DNA of 64,000 nucleotides from Streptomyces sp. TLI_105 (GTDB lineage Bacteria; Actinomycetota; Actinomycetes; Streptomycetales; Streptomycetaceae): NCBI RefSeq assembly GCF_900105415.1, contig NZ_FNSM01000001.1, positions 8,006,001 to 8,070,000 of the forward strand, read 5' to 3'. Shown piece by piece: positions 55,699 to 64,000 of this stretch (position 1 is its first letter; each line of letters starts with the position of its first letter). The notes under the pieces were generated by a model. It saw only the letters and a program-made list of their open reading frames with translations, ran no database searches and was not told where the DNA came from. The position numbers and the translations under genes were made by a program.

Positions 55699-58161
55699 AT
55701 GAACGCGCTCCGAAGAATCCGAAGAAGACGAGAGGGCCGTCCGGCGACCGGTCTCGGAGCAGCCCTGGTCTCGGTCGGGCTGCTCCTCCCGTTACTCGGC
55801 AGTCCCGCGGCGAGCGCGGCCTCCGTCCCGGCACCCCTTGTCCGGAACCCCGTCGCGTACGTGGACCCGCTGATCGGTACCGCCAACGGCGGCAACACCT
55901 ACCCTGGTGCCACAATGCCGTTCGGGATGATCGGCTGGTCGCCGACCAGCACCGCGGGTGACCAGACCAACACCGCCGCCTCCAACGGCTACTCGTACAA
56001 CACCACCCGGCTGCGCGGCTTCTCCCTCACCCACGTCAACGGCGCGGGCTGCCACCCGGGCGCGGCGGGCGACGTGCCGATCATGCCCTTCGTCGGGGAC
56101 GTGGACTCGTCGCCGACCGCCGACACCAAGGACGCCACATACGCCGCGAACTTCTCGCACGCCGACGAGAAGGCTGAGCCCGGCCGCTACCGGGTGAGCC
56201 TCGACTCGGGCGTCACCACCGACCTCGCCGTCACGAAGCGGGCCGGCGTCGCCGACTTCACCTTCCCCCAGGACCGGCCCGCCAACCTGCTCTTCCGGGT
56301 CTCCAACTCCCTCAACGGCAGCGAGGACGCGCACGTCGACATCGACACCGCGCGACAGAAGGTCACCGGCTGGGTGGAGACCGGCGCATTCTGCGGCCGG
56401 CGTGCCAACGGCGGTACCCCCAACAACAACCGCAAGAGCTACTACCGCCTGCACTTCAGCGCCACCTTCGACCGCCCCCTCTCCACCGTGGGCACGTGGC
56501 ACGACGGAGAGCTGAACCCGGGGGCCACCAGTGCCAGCGGCGGCGAGGGCTATCTGACCGGCGCGAGCCGGGCCGGCCGCGGCTCCGGAGGCTACGTCTC
56601 CTTCGACACGTCGGCCGACCCGGTCGTCCACATGCGGCTCGGCATCTCTTACGTCTCTCTGGCCGGAGCCGAGGAGAACCTGCGAACCGAGATCGCCCCG
56701 GCCGCCGGCGTCGAGGACGTGGCGCAGGCCGGCCGCAGGTCCTGGGACCAGATCCTCAGGAAGGTCCGGGTCGGAGGCGGCGACGAGGACCGTCTCACCG
56801 CCTTCTACACCGCGCTCTACCATTCCCTCCAGCAGCCCAACGTGATCAGCGACCGGGACGGTCGCTACGTGGGCATGGACCGAAAGGTCCACCGGCTCGC
56901 CGACGGCCAGGCGGCGCAGTACAGCAACTTCTCAGGCTGGGACCAGTACCGTGCCCAAGTGCAGTTGCTCGCCCTGCTCCAGCCGCGCGTGGCGGGCGAC
57001 TTCGCCCAGTCGCTGTACAACTTCGCGCAGCAGAACGGCGGCGTCTGGGACCGCTGGGTGCACGTCAGCGGAGCCACCCATGTGATGACCGGCGATCCCT
57101 CGGCGGCGACCCTGGCGACCTTCTACGCCATGGGGGTGCGCAACTTCGACGTCCAGGGCGCCTTCGCCTCCCTCTACCGCCAGGCCACCGTGCCGCACCC
57201 CTCCGAACTCTCCTACGCGGGCTGCCCCGGCCAGTGCGAGGCCGCACGCCCCAACCTCACCGCGTACAAGCAGCTGCGCTACGCCCCGCAGGACCAGTGC
57301 TACTGCTGGGGCGGCGCCGCCGAGACGCTGGAGGCCTCCGTCGCCGACGCGGCCCTCGCGCAGTGGGCACAGCAACTGGGCCACGAAGAAGGGCACCGGG
57401 TGCTCAGCGAACGCGGCGGCTACTGGAAGAACGTGTTCAACCCCGCCGCCACCGCGGACGCCGGCTACATCCAGGCCCGCAACGCGGACGGCTCCTGGGT
57501 GACCCCCTTCGACCCGGCTTCCCAACACGGCTTCGCCCAGGGCAGCGCCGCCACCTACCTGTGGATGGTGCCCCAGGACGTCCAGGGACTCGCCACCGCC
57601 ATGGGCGGCTCGGAGAAGGCAGCGACCCGCCTGGACGCCTTCTTCCACAAGCCTGACGGCTCCTGGTCCGTCCGCGGGGGCGACGCGCTGCGCTACGACC
57701 CCACCAACGAGCCCGGCATCCACGCCCCTTGGCTCTACAACGCGCTCGGCCGGCCGTGGAAGACCCAGGAGACCGTGCGCCAGATCGTCGACACCGTGTA
57801 CGGAACGGGCCCCGCAGGTCTCCCCGGCAATGACGACCTGGGCACGATGTCGGCGTGGTACGTCTTCGCCACGCTCGGCATCTATCCGAAGGCACCGGGC
57901 TCGGGCGACCTGCTCCTCGGCACCCCGGTCTTCCCCGTCGCCGTCATCGCCGCCGCGGGGGACCGCGCCGAGATCACCATCGACGCACCCCACGCCTCCC
58001 GCACCACCCCGTACGTGCGGTCGGTGACCCTGGACGGCGCGCCCCACGCGTCGTCATGGGTGGATGCCTCGCTCGTGCGCCGGGGCGGCTCGCTCTCCTT
58101 CGTGGTGAGCGACCGGGCCGACACCGGCTGGGCGACCGACCCGGGCAGCCTGCCTCGCTGA
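55699..58161 (+). CDS. GH92 alpha-mannosidase, secreted
   Basis: 820 residues. Signal peptide about 1-45 (basic RRIRRRREGR, then GAALVSVGLLLPLLGSPAAS). GH92 signatures: YVDPLIGTANGGNTYPGATM, GFSLTHVNGAGC, YSNFSGWDQYRAQ, NEPGIHAPWLYNALGRPWKT and GNDDLGTMSAWYVFATLGIYP. Calcium-dependent exo-mannosidases of this family trim alpha-1,2/1,3/1,6 mannose from N-glycans, so it extends the island beyond O-glycans. ATG 55699 is preceded by AAGGAAG. The upstream 500 bases are decayed DNA. Confidence 0.93.
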   Translation: MNALRRIRRRREGRPATGLGAALVSVGLLLPLLGSPAASAASVPAPLVRNPVAYVDPLIGTANGGNTYPGATMPFGMIGWSPTSTAGDQTNTAASNGYSYNTTRLRGFSLTHVNGAGCHPGAAGDVPIMPFVGDVDSSPTADTKDATYAANFSHADEKAEPGRYRVSLDSGVTTDLAVTKRAGVADFTFPQDRPANLLFRVSNSLNGSEDAHVDIDTARQKVTGWVETGAFCGRRANGGTPNNNRKSYYRLHFSATFDRPLSTVGTWHDGELNPGATSASGGEGYLTGASRAGRGSGGYVSFDTSADPVVHMRLGISYVSLAGAEENLRTEIAPAAGVEDVAQAGRRSWDQILRKVRVGGGDEDRLTAFYTALYHSLQQPNVISDRDGRYVGMDRKVHRLADGQAAQYSNFSGWDQYRAQVQLLALLQPRVAGDFAQSLYNFAQQNGGVWDRWVHVSGATHVMTGDPSAATLATFYAMGVRNFDVQGAFASLYRQATVPHPSELSYAGCPGQCEAARPNLTAYKQLRYAPQDQCYCWGGAAETLEASVADAALAQWAQQLGHEEGHRVLSERGGYWKNVFNPAATADAGYIQARNADGSWVTPFDPASQHGFAQGSAATYLWMVPQDVQGLATAMGGSEKAATRLDAFFHKPDGSWSVRGGDALRYDPTNEPGIHAPWLYNALGRPWKTQETVRQIVDTVYGTGPAGLPGNDDLGTMSAWYVFATLGIYPKAPGSGDLLLGTPVFPVAVIAAAGDRAEITIDAPHASRTTPYVRSVTLDGAPHASSWVDASLVRRGGSLSFVVSDRADTGWATDPGSLPR

Positions 58162-58438
58162 CGCTCTCCGGGGCGGCGCCGTGAGCAACGGCCGCCGTGG
58201 CCCGCGACAGCCACCGGGTCACGGCGACCGCGCGGCGGCGCCCCGCTTGACCCCGCGTCCCTTGCGTGGTCGGGCTCTACGCCTCTTGCTGCGGTAGCGC
58301 TCGGCCATGGCGGGCCGCACTCCGATTGGGTCAAGGCCGCAGGGGAAGCGCTGTATTGGCCGCCCCGCACCGGTTAGGTCCACTGTGGCTGGCGCGGGTC
58401 ACCGACATTGGTACGCTCCAACAGCCAAGGTAGCTCTA

Positions 58439-59548
58439 GTGACCTGAGTCGAAGATTCGCCTTTTTTGGGCATGAGTCGTCCAAGGTCCGAAGATTCCGC
58501 TGTTGTCGGTCATTGATGCCCAGCGGGCGGTGCTGGAGGGCTGGTTGCGTCGCCGTACGACGGCTCAGGCTCTGGGCCCTGCGGTCGCGGATTGTGCTGG
58601 AGTGCGCTGAAGGCCACTCGATCACGGAGGTGTCCCGGCGGCTGCGGATCGCTCCGGACACCCTCCGCACCTGGCGGCGGCGCTTCATCGAGCGGCGCCT
58701 GGACGGCTTGTGTGACGACCCGCGGCCCGGTGTCCCGCGGAAGATCACCGACGCTGATGTCGAGCGGGTCATCGTCAAGAAGCTTGAGGAGGCGCCGAAG
58801 AACGCGACCCACTGGTCGATCAGGTCGATGGCCGCGGCGACGGGAATGTCGCAGTCGACGGTCTCTCGGATCTGGCGTGCGTTCGCCCTGGCGCCGCACC
58901 GGTCGCAGACGTTCAAGCTGTCGACGGACCCGCTGTTCATCGACAAGGTCCGCGACGTCGTCGGGCTGTATCTCGACCCGCCGGAGAAGGCCCTGATCTC
59001 TGCGTGGACGAGAAGTCACAGATCCAGGCCCTGGACCGATCCCAGCCGGTCCTGCCGATGATGCCGGGCGTTCCCGAACGCCGCAGCCACGACTACGTCC
59101 GGGCCGGCACGACTATTCCTTTCGCTGCCCTGAGGTCGCCACCGGCAAGGTGATCGGCTCCCTGCACCGCCGCCACCGGGCAGCGGAGTTCAAGAAGTTC
59201 CTCGCGAAGCTCGACAGGGAAGTCCCGGCCGATCTACAGGTTCATCTGATCCTGGACAACTACGCGACCGACATTAAGCGCCGGCTGCTGGCCCACCCCC
59301 GGTTCCGCCTACACTTCACGCCGACCAGCGCGTCCTGGCTGAACCTGGTCGAGCGGTGGTTCGCCGAGCTGATTCAGAAGAAGCTCAAGCGCGGCGTCCA
59401 CCGCTCAGTTCAGGCCCTTGAGCGCGACATTCGGGCCTGGCTCGCCGACTGGAGCGAGCACCCCAGACCGTTCGTCTGGACGAAGACGGCCGACGAGATC
59501 CTCGACGAAGTCGCCGCCTACTGCCGACGAATCTCTAACTCAAATCAC
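58439..59548 (+). mobile_element. IS630-family element, degenerate, flanked by TA duplication
   Basis: Ends read GTGACCTGAGTCGAAGATTC (from 58439) and, on the opposite strand, GTGATTTGAGTTAGAGATTC (from 59548), imperfect terminal repeats of about 25 bases. TA dinucleotides at 58437-58438 and 59549-59550 fit the IS630/Tc1 target preference. 1110 bp with one broken transposase gene. Confidence 0.75.
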
Positions 59549-59551
59549 TAG
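58472..59551 (+). pseudogene. IS630-family transposase with several frameshifts
   Basis: Pieces in order but changing frame: MSRPRS, then IPLLSVIDAQRAVLEGWLRR (shift near 58490), LRSRIVLECAEGHSITEVSR (shift near 58574, an extra G in CTGGGCCC), to [11 protein letters not shown], then [20 protein letters not shown] (shift near 58996) and [20 protein letters not shown] onward (shift near 59134). The DDE residues lie in CVDEKSQ, HLILDNYATD and WLNLVERWFAE. At least four frameshifts make it inactive. Confidence 0.85.
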
Positions 59552-59613
59552 ATACATGCAGTTGTTGCCCCGTTAGCTCGAGCAGGTGCTCCGGGCGCGC
59601 CTCGCCGGGACGG

Positions 59614-61137
59614 TCAGAAGAAGCCGAGCCTCTTCGGCGAGTACGAGACCAGGAGGTTCTTGGTCTGCTGGTAGTGCTCCAGCATCATCTTGTGGGTCTC
59701 TCGGCCGATGCCCGACTGCTTATAGCCTCCGAAAGCACTGTGGGCCGGGTAGGCGTGGTAGCAGTTCGTCCAGACGCGGCCCGCCTGGATCGCGCGGCCC
59801 GCGCGGTAGGCGGTGTTCGTGTCACGGGTCCAGACGCCGGCGCCGAGGCCGTAGAGCGTGTCGTTGGCCGTGCGGATCGCGTCGTCGAAGTCGGTGAAGG
59901 AGGTCACCGCCACCACCGGGCCGAAGATCTCCTCCTGGAAGATCCGCATGCGGTTGTCGCCCTCGAAGACGGTCGGCTGTACGTAGTAGCCGCCCGCCAA
60001 CTCGCCGCCGTGCTCGATGATCTGTCCACCCGTCAGGATCTTCGCGCCCTCCTTCTGGCCGATCTCCAGGTAGGAGAGGATCTTGCGGAGCTGGTCGGCG
60101 GAGGCCTGCGCGCCGATCATCGTGTCCGTGTCCAGGGGGTGGCCCGGGACGATCTTCTCCGTGCGGGCGATCGCCGCTTCCAGGAAGTCGGCGTAGTGGC
60201 CGCGCTGGACGAGGGCGCGCGAGGGGCAGGTGCAGACCTCGCCCTGGTTGAGGGCGAACATCGTGAAGCCTTCGAGGGCCTTGTCGCGGAAGTCGTCGTC
60301 CGCCGCCCACACGTCGTCGAAGAAGATGTTCGGTGACTTGCCGCCGAGTTCGAGCGTGACGGGCTTCAGGTTCCGCGAGGCGTACTCCATGATCAGTCGG
60401 CCGGTCGACGTCTCGCCCGTGAAGGCGATCTTCGCCACGCGCGGGCTGGATGCCAGCGGCTTGCCGGCCTCCTCCCCGAAGCCGTTGACGACGTTCAGGA
60501 CGCCCGGCGGCAGCAGGTCCGCGACCAGGCTCAGCCAGAAGTGCACCGAGGCCGGGGTCTGTTCGGCCGGCTTGAGGACCACCGCGTTGCCCGCGGCCAG
60601 CGCCGGGGCCAGCTTCCAGACCGCCATCAGGATCGGGAAGTTCCACGGGATGATCTGCGCGACGACGCCCAGCGGCTCGTGGAAGTGGTACGCCACGGTG
60701 TCGTCGTCGATCTCGCTCAGCGCGCCCTCCTGGGCCCGCAGCGCCCCCGCGAAGTAGCGGAAGTGGTCGATCGCGAGCGGGATGTCCGCGGCGAGCGTCT
60801 CCCGCACGGGCTTGCCGTTGTCCCAGCTCTCGGCGACCGCGAGCGCCTCCAGGTTCCTCTCCATGCGGTCCGCGATCCGCAGCAGGACGGCCGCCCGCTC
60901 CGCCGGCGCCGTCCGTCCCCACGCCGGGGCCGCCGCGTGCGCCGCGTCGAGGGCGCGTTCCACGTCCTCGGCGGTGCCGCGCGCGACCTCCGTGAAGGGA
61001 CGGCCGTCGACCGGGCTGGGGTTCTCGAAGTAGCGGCCGCCCGCCGGAGCGACGTACTCACCGCCGATCCAGTGGTCGTAGCGGGCCTGGTACGACATGA
61101 GCGCGCCCTCGGTACCGGGTGCGGCGTAACGGGTCAT
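59614..61137 (-). CDS. NAD-dependent aldehyde dehydrogenase
   Basis: 507 residues. Complete [26 protein letters not shown]-binding [11 protein letters not shown], catalytic Glu in LELGGKSPN and Cys in [14 protein letters not shown] (the paired cysteines are typical of the acetaldehyde dehydrogenase AldB/ExaC branch). ATG 61137 has GGAGG 8 bases upstream; the ATG two codons earlier is too close to it. A GAF-domain regulator gene ends 44 bases upstream on the same strand, a common Streptomyces pairing. Oxidises short aldehydes such as acetaldehyde. Confidence 0.93.
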   Translation of the reverse strand: MTRYAAPGTEGALMSYQARYDHWIGGEYVAPAGGRYFENPSPVDGRPFTEVARGTAEDVERALDAAHAAAPAWGRTAPAERAAVLLRIADRMERNLEALAVAESWDNGKPVRETLAADIPLAIDHFRYFAGALRAQEGALSEIDDDTVAYHFHEPLGVVAQIIPWNFPILMAVWKLAPALAAGNAVVLKPAEQTPASVHFWLSLVADLLPPGVLNVVNGFGEEAGKPLASSPRVAKIAFTGETSTGRLIMEYASRNLKPVTLELGGKSPNIFFDDVWAADDDFRDKALEGFTMFALNQGEVCTCPSRALVQRGHYADFLEAAIARTEKIVPGHPLDTDTMIGAQASADQLRKILSYLEIGQKEGAKILTGGQIIEHGGELAGGYYVQPTVFEGDNRMRIFQEEIFGPVVAVTSFTDFDDAIRTANDTLYGLGAGVWTRDTNTAYRAGRAIQAGRVWTNCYHAYPAHSAFGGYKQSGIGRETHKMMLEHYQQTKNLLVSYSPKRLGFF

Positions 61138-61181
61138 GGGCATGGCCTCCCTCGGACGCGCCGGCCGTCCCTGGCCGGCGC

Positions 61182-62654
61182 TCACGCCCGAGTGTGGTGA
61201 ACCGTACGTTGCAAGTCCGTTGCACCGGCGGACAGTTCCGCCTCCAGAGAGTCGAGCCTCGCCCGTACGGGAGGAAGCTGCGGCGCCGGTGTCGCCGCGC
61301 ACAGCGCCCGCCAGACCACCACGTCGTCCTCGCCCCACGCGCTGTACGCCCAGTCGGCGAGCAGCCCGGGATCGCCCCGGTCCACCAGCGCCGCCCGCAG
61401 CCGGTCCGCGAGCCGCTCCCGCAGCCGTACCACCCCGGGCGCGGTCGACGCGGGGAGCAGCGGGCCCGCGTACTCCCCGGCAGCCGCCGCGACGGCCCCC
61501 GAGGCGAGCCTCCGGTCGACCGTCGCGAAGTCCGCGTCCACGGGCGCGGCGAGCCGGTACGGCCGCGATCGCAGCACGTCGGGGCCGAGCAGCGCGCGCA
61601 GCCGGGACAGTTCCGCCCGCAGCGTCACCGGCGTGACCGACCCGTCCTCGTACAGGAGGGTGAGGAGCTCGTCGCCGCCCACCCCCTCCGGTCGGTGCGC
61701 GAGGACCACCAGGATCTCGCTGTGACGGCGGCTCAGCCGCAGCCGCCGCCCGCCCACCGAGAGCACTGCCCCGTCCCGGCCGAGTGCCGACAGCCTGATC
61801 CGCTCCGGGTCCGGGGCCGGTCCGAGCAGGGCCAGCTGGGACTCGGCCGCGCGGGCCACCGCCTGGACGAAGCCGAGGCTGTGCGGGTGCGCGAGCCGCT
61901 CCCCGCCGGTGATGTCGACCGCGCCGATCACCCGCCCGCTGTGCGGGTCGTGCACGGGGGCCGCTGCGCAGGTCCACGCCCGCACCGGACGCCGGAAGTG
62001 CTCGGCGGCGACGACCTGCACCGGCCGGTCCACGGCCAGGGCCGTGCCCGGCGCGTTCGTCCCGGCCGCCGCCTCCGACCAGCGGGCCCCGGCGACGAAG
62101 TTCATCCCCCGGGCCTTGCGCAGGGTGCCCGGGTGCCCTTCGACCCACAGCATGCGTCCGGCGGCGTCGCAGACCGCGAGAAGATGCTCGCCGTCCGTCG
62201 CGTACGCCCCCATCAGCTCCCGGATCACCGGCATCGCCGCGGAGAGGGGGTGGGCCTCCCGGCACGCGGCGAGCTCGTCCTCGTCCAGTTCCACCCGCGC
62301 CGCCCCGTCAGGGCTCACGCGCGCGCGTACGGACCGGCGCCAGGACGCGGCCACCAGCGGGCGGGCCTCCCGGGCGGGCAGGTCGGCGTCCGTGCCTGGG
62401 TGGGCGTCCGCGCCCGGGCCGGTGCCCGTGCGTCCGTCGGTGCTTCGGCCGGTGCTCGTGCCCCGGTCTGCCGATGCGCCCCGGGTGGTTGTCGCACCCC
62501 GGGCGGTCGTCGCACCCCGGCCCGCCTTCGGGCGGGGAGAGGCTTCCGCTCCCGGATCCGCCGCCGGTGCCCGTTCCGGCCGTGGCTCCGCGGCCACCCA
62601 CACATCGCTCAACTCGGCCTCCTCGTCGAGGTCGTCCCGGCCCGTCGCGCTCAT
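61182..62654 (-). CDS. GAF-domain transcriptional regulator with C-terminal winged helix
   Basis: 490 residues. After a low-complexity Thr/Arg/Gly-rich linker (about 30-90, from degenerate DNA repeats near 62440-62530) comes an AcoR-type GAF sensor ([85 protein letters not shown]). The C-terminus (from about residue 300) looks like an OmpR/SARP-type winged helix ([20 protein letters not shown]). Probably activates the adjoining aldehyde dehydrogenase gene in response to an aldehyde or alcohol. Confidence 0.85.
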   Translation of the reverse strand: MSATGRDDLDEEAELSDVWVAAEPRPERAPAADPGAEASPRPKAGRGATTARGATTTRGASADRGTSTGRSTDGRTGTGPGADAHPGTDADLPAREARPLVAASWRRSVRARVSPDGAARVELDEDELAACREAHPLSAAMPVIRELMGAYATDGEHLLAVCDAAGRMLWVEGHPGTLRKARGMNFVAGARWSEAAAGTNAPGTALAVDRPVQVVAAEHFRRPVRAWTCAAAPVHDPHSGRVIGAVDITGGERLAHPHSLGFVQAVARAAESQLALLGPAPDPERIRLSALGRDGAVLSVGGRRLRLSRRHSEILVVLAHRPEGVGGDELLTLLYEDGSVTPVTLRAELSRLRALLGPDVLRSRPYRLAAPVDADFATVDRRLASGAVAAAAGEYAGPLLPASTAPGVVRLRERLADRLRAALVDRGDPGLLADWAYSAWGEDDVVVWRALCAATPAPQLPPVRARLDSLEAELSAGATDLQRTVHHTRA

Positions 62655-62748
62655 CGTGGTGCGCCCGCGGGCACCCGACAAGCCACCTCGCACCACGGCA
62701 TGCGCACCCTGTCCGGGACCGGCCCCCGACCGCTCACGTAGAGTGGGG

Positions 62749-62877
62749 TCCGGGCCGTGACTGGCGCTTGAGGTGGATCACCACCGGGGAGCGGCCCGGC
62801 GGAGCGTGCCGCAGCGGCGCGACCGTGCCGATGCCGTGCGCCTGGGCGAACCACCGGTCAGAGACGACGCCCAGGAG
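62749..62877 (+). promoter_or_regulatory. ZTP (pfl) riboswitch controlling folD translation
   Basis: Conserved ZTP aptamer blocks in order: CGGGCCGTGACTGGCG (62751-62766), a short hairpin GGTGG-atcac-CACC with CCGGGGAGC (about 62772-62792), a variable linker, and CGCCTGGGCGA (about 62839-62849). The 3' block CCTGGGCG (62841-62848) is the exact inverse complement of CGCCCAGG (62868-62875), which overlaps the AGGAG ribosome-binding site (62873-62877). Ligand binding should hold CCTGGGCG in the aptamer and free the site. Confidence 0.85.
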
Positions 62878-62882
62878 TTTCC

Positions 62883-63737
62883 ATGTCCACCAGCACCGCC
62901 ACCCTCATGGACGGCACGGCCCTCGCCCGCCGTACGGTCGAGGAGACCGCCGCCCGAGCCGCCGAGATCACCCGCCGCACCGGCGTCACGCCGTGCCTCG
63001 CGACCGTCCTGGTCGGCGCGGACCCGGCCTCCGTCACGTACGTGAAGATGAAGCAGAACCGCTGCGCGAAGGCCGGAATCCGCTCCAAGCACGTCGAACT
63101 GCCCGCCGAGACGACGACCGAGGAGCTCGTCGCCGCCATCACCGCCCTGTCCGAGGACCCCGAGGTCCACGGCATCCTGCTCCAGCACCCGGTCGGCCCC
63201 CACATCGACGAGCGCGCCGCCTTCGAGGCCATCGCCCCCGAGAAGGACGTCGACGGCGTCACCATGGCCTCCTTCGCCGCCATGGGCTTCGGCCTGCCCG
63301 GCTTCGTCTCCTGCACGCCCGGCGGCATCATGCGCCTCCTCGACGCCTACGACGTCGAACTCAGCGGCAAGCGCGCGGTCGTCGTGGGTCGCAGCGCCAT
63401 CCTGGGCAAGCCGGCCGGGCTGCTCCTCCTCGGCCGCGACGCCACCGTCACCTACTGTCACTCCCGCACCCAGGACCTCTCCTCGGTGGTCCGTGAGGCC
63501 GACGTCCTCGTCGCCGCCGTCGGGAAGCCGAACTTCATCAGGGGCGAGGACATCAAGCCGGGCGCCGTCGTCATCGACGCCGGCTACAACCCGGGCAACA
63601 TCGGCGACGTCGACTTCGCGTCGGCCGCCGAGCGTGCCTCCCTCATCACCCCGGTGCCCGGTGGTGTCGGCCCCATGACCATCGCCGTGCTCCTCGCCCA
63701 GACGGTCGAGGGCGCGGAGCGCCAGCTCGGCCTGTAG
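62883..63737 (+). CDS. folD: Methylenetetrahydrofolate dehydrogenase/cyclohydrolase (FolD paralogue)
   Basis: 284-residue bifunctional folate enzyme interconverting 5,10-methylene-THF and 10-formyl-THF. Visible: substrate-site lysine region SVTYVKMKQNRCAKAGI, LLQHPVGPHID in place of the usual QLPLP, EKDVDGVT, NADP-binding VVGRSAILGKPAGLLLL and the C-terminal PVPGGVGPMTIAVLL. The N-terminal half differs enough from the usual Streptomyces FolD that this may be a second, specialised copy. AGGAG lies 5 bases before ATG 62883. Control by a ZTP riboswitch links it to 10-formyl-THF shortage. Confidence 0.9.
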   Translation: MSTSTATLMDGTALARRTVEETAARAAEITRRTGVTPCLATVLVGADPASVTYVKMKQNRCAKAGIRSKHVELPAETTTEELVAAITALSEDPEVHGILLQHPVGPHIDERAAFEAIAPEKDVDGVTMASFAAMGFGLPGFVSCTPGGIMRLLDAYDVELSGKRAVVVGRSAILGKPAGLLLLGRDATVTYCHSRTQDLSSVVREADVLVAAVGKPNFIRGEDIKPGAVVIDAGYNPGNIGDVDFASAAERASLITPVPGGVGPMTIAVLLAQTVEGAERQLGL

Positions 63738-63883
63738 GCGGCTGTGACCGGGCGGCGGCGGTGACGGGGGAGCGGCGGGGGCGCGAGCGCGCGCGGTCGG
63801 CGATCGTCACGATTCTGTACAGGTCGAGGCCGGCGGCCGGTGAAAGCTGGCCGCGCCGCCGCCGAACGGCGAATCTGGTCCCT

Positions 63884-64000
63884 GTGTCCCACCCGCCGAC
63901 CGCCACTCCGCAGCCCGAACCGGGCCGCCCGGGCCCGCCCGGTCCCACCGATGCCGATACGGGCCCTTCGACTTCCCTCGGTACGGATCCCACTGTCACG
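63884..64000 (+). CDS. Possible start of a proline-rich protein (runs off window)
   Basis: From GTG 63884 an open frame reads MSHPPTATPQPEPGRPGPPG and stays open to the window end. A disordered Pro-rich N-terminus is common in actinobacterial membrane or secreted proteins, but there is no good ribosome-binding site and only 39 codons are visible. The 146 bases between it and folD show nothing else. Confidence 0.3.
   Translation, partial: MSHPPTATPQPEPGRPGPPGPTDADTGPSTSLGTDPTVT

Noticed and set aside
62440..62530. Short GC-rich repeats resembling a tandem repeat or CRISPR-like array
   Set aside because: Degenerate in-frame repeats encoding the Thr/Arg/Gly linker of the GAF regulator; no spacer/repeat structure. 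No CRISPR array or cas gene seen anywhere in the window.

Overview
The DNA is very GC-rich, with G/C in third codon positions, GTG and TTG starts, and long runs of genes joined by 4-base ATGA/GTGA overlaps. The gene families (ROK and FadR-type regulators, sugar ABC importers without their own ATPase, many secreted glycosidases) point to a Streptomyces or close relative. Most of the window looks like a chromosomal island for taking apart host-type or mucin-type glycans and burning the L-fucose released from them.

Layout. 1-7.8 kb (minus strand): ROK regulator, lipoprotein sugar-binding protein, two permeases and a secreted GH101 endo-alpha-N-acetylgalactosaminidase cut by the left window edge. 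8.4-13.0 kb (minus): an RbsABC-type sugar importer with a GntR/FadR-family regulator as last gene. 13.5-24.9 kb (plus): a nine-gene operon for non-phosphorylative L-fucose oxidation (hydrolase, dehydratase, SDR, aldo/keto reductase, mutarotase, lactonase) ending in a lutABC-like L-lactate oxidation module, followed by a Tat-exported GH95 alpha-L-fucosidase. 25-35.8 kb: an accessory gap with one intact IS, several broken IS copies, pseudogene scraps, a YVTN beta-propeller gene, membrane-protein genes and a large protein whose C-terminus resembles the TcB-binding end of Tc toxin A. 35.8-49.5 kb (minus): a second, complete paralogous L-fucose/L-lactate cluster with a different regulator (ROK), importer (MalEFG type) and fucosidase (cytoplasmic GH29). 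49.9-58.2 kb (plus): GH98-like and GH92 secreted glycosidases flanking a cytoplasmic GH36, with decayed genes between. 58.4-59.5 kb: a frameshifted IS630-family element. 59.6-64 kb: aldehyde dehydrogenase with a GAF-domain regulator, then a FolD paralogue behind a recognisable ZTP (pfl) riboswitch, and the possible start of another gene.

How it fits together (inference from families). Secreted GH101, GH98-like, GH95 and GH92 enzymes would release disaccharides, fucosides and mannose from glycoproteins; three importers bring sugars in; GH29 and GH36 trim them inside. L-fucose is then oxidised to L-fuconolactone, L-fuconate, 2-keto-3-deoxy-L-fuconate and the 2,4-diketo acid, which is cleaved to pyruvate plus L-lactate; LutABC turns the lactate into a second pyruvate. 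The whole route is present twice, under two unrelated regulators. The strongest leads are this duplicated fucose-lactate pathway, the glycan-degradation island around it, the Tc-toxin-like gene pair at 31.3-34.5 kb, and the ZTP riboswitch whose 3' strand can mask the folD ribosome-binding site.
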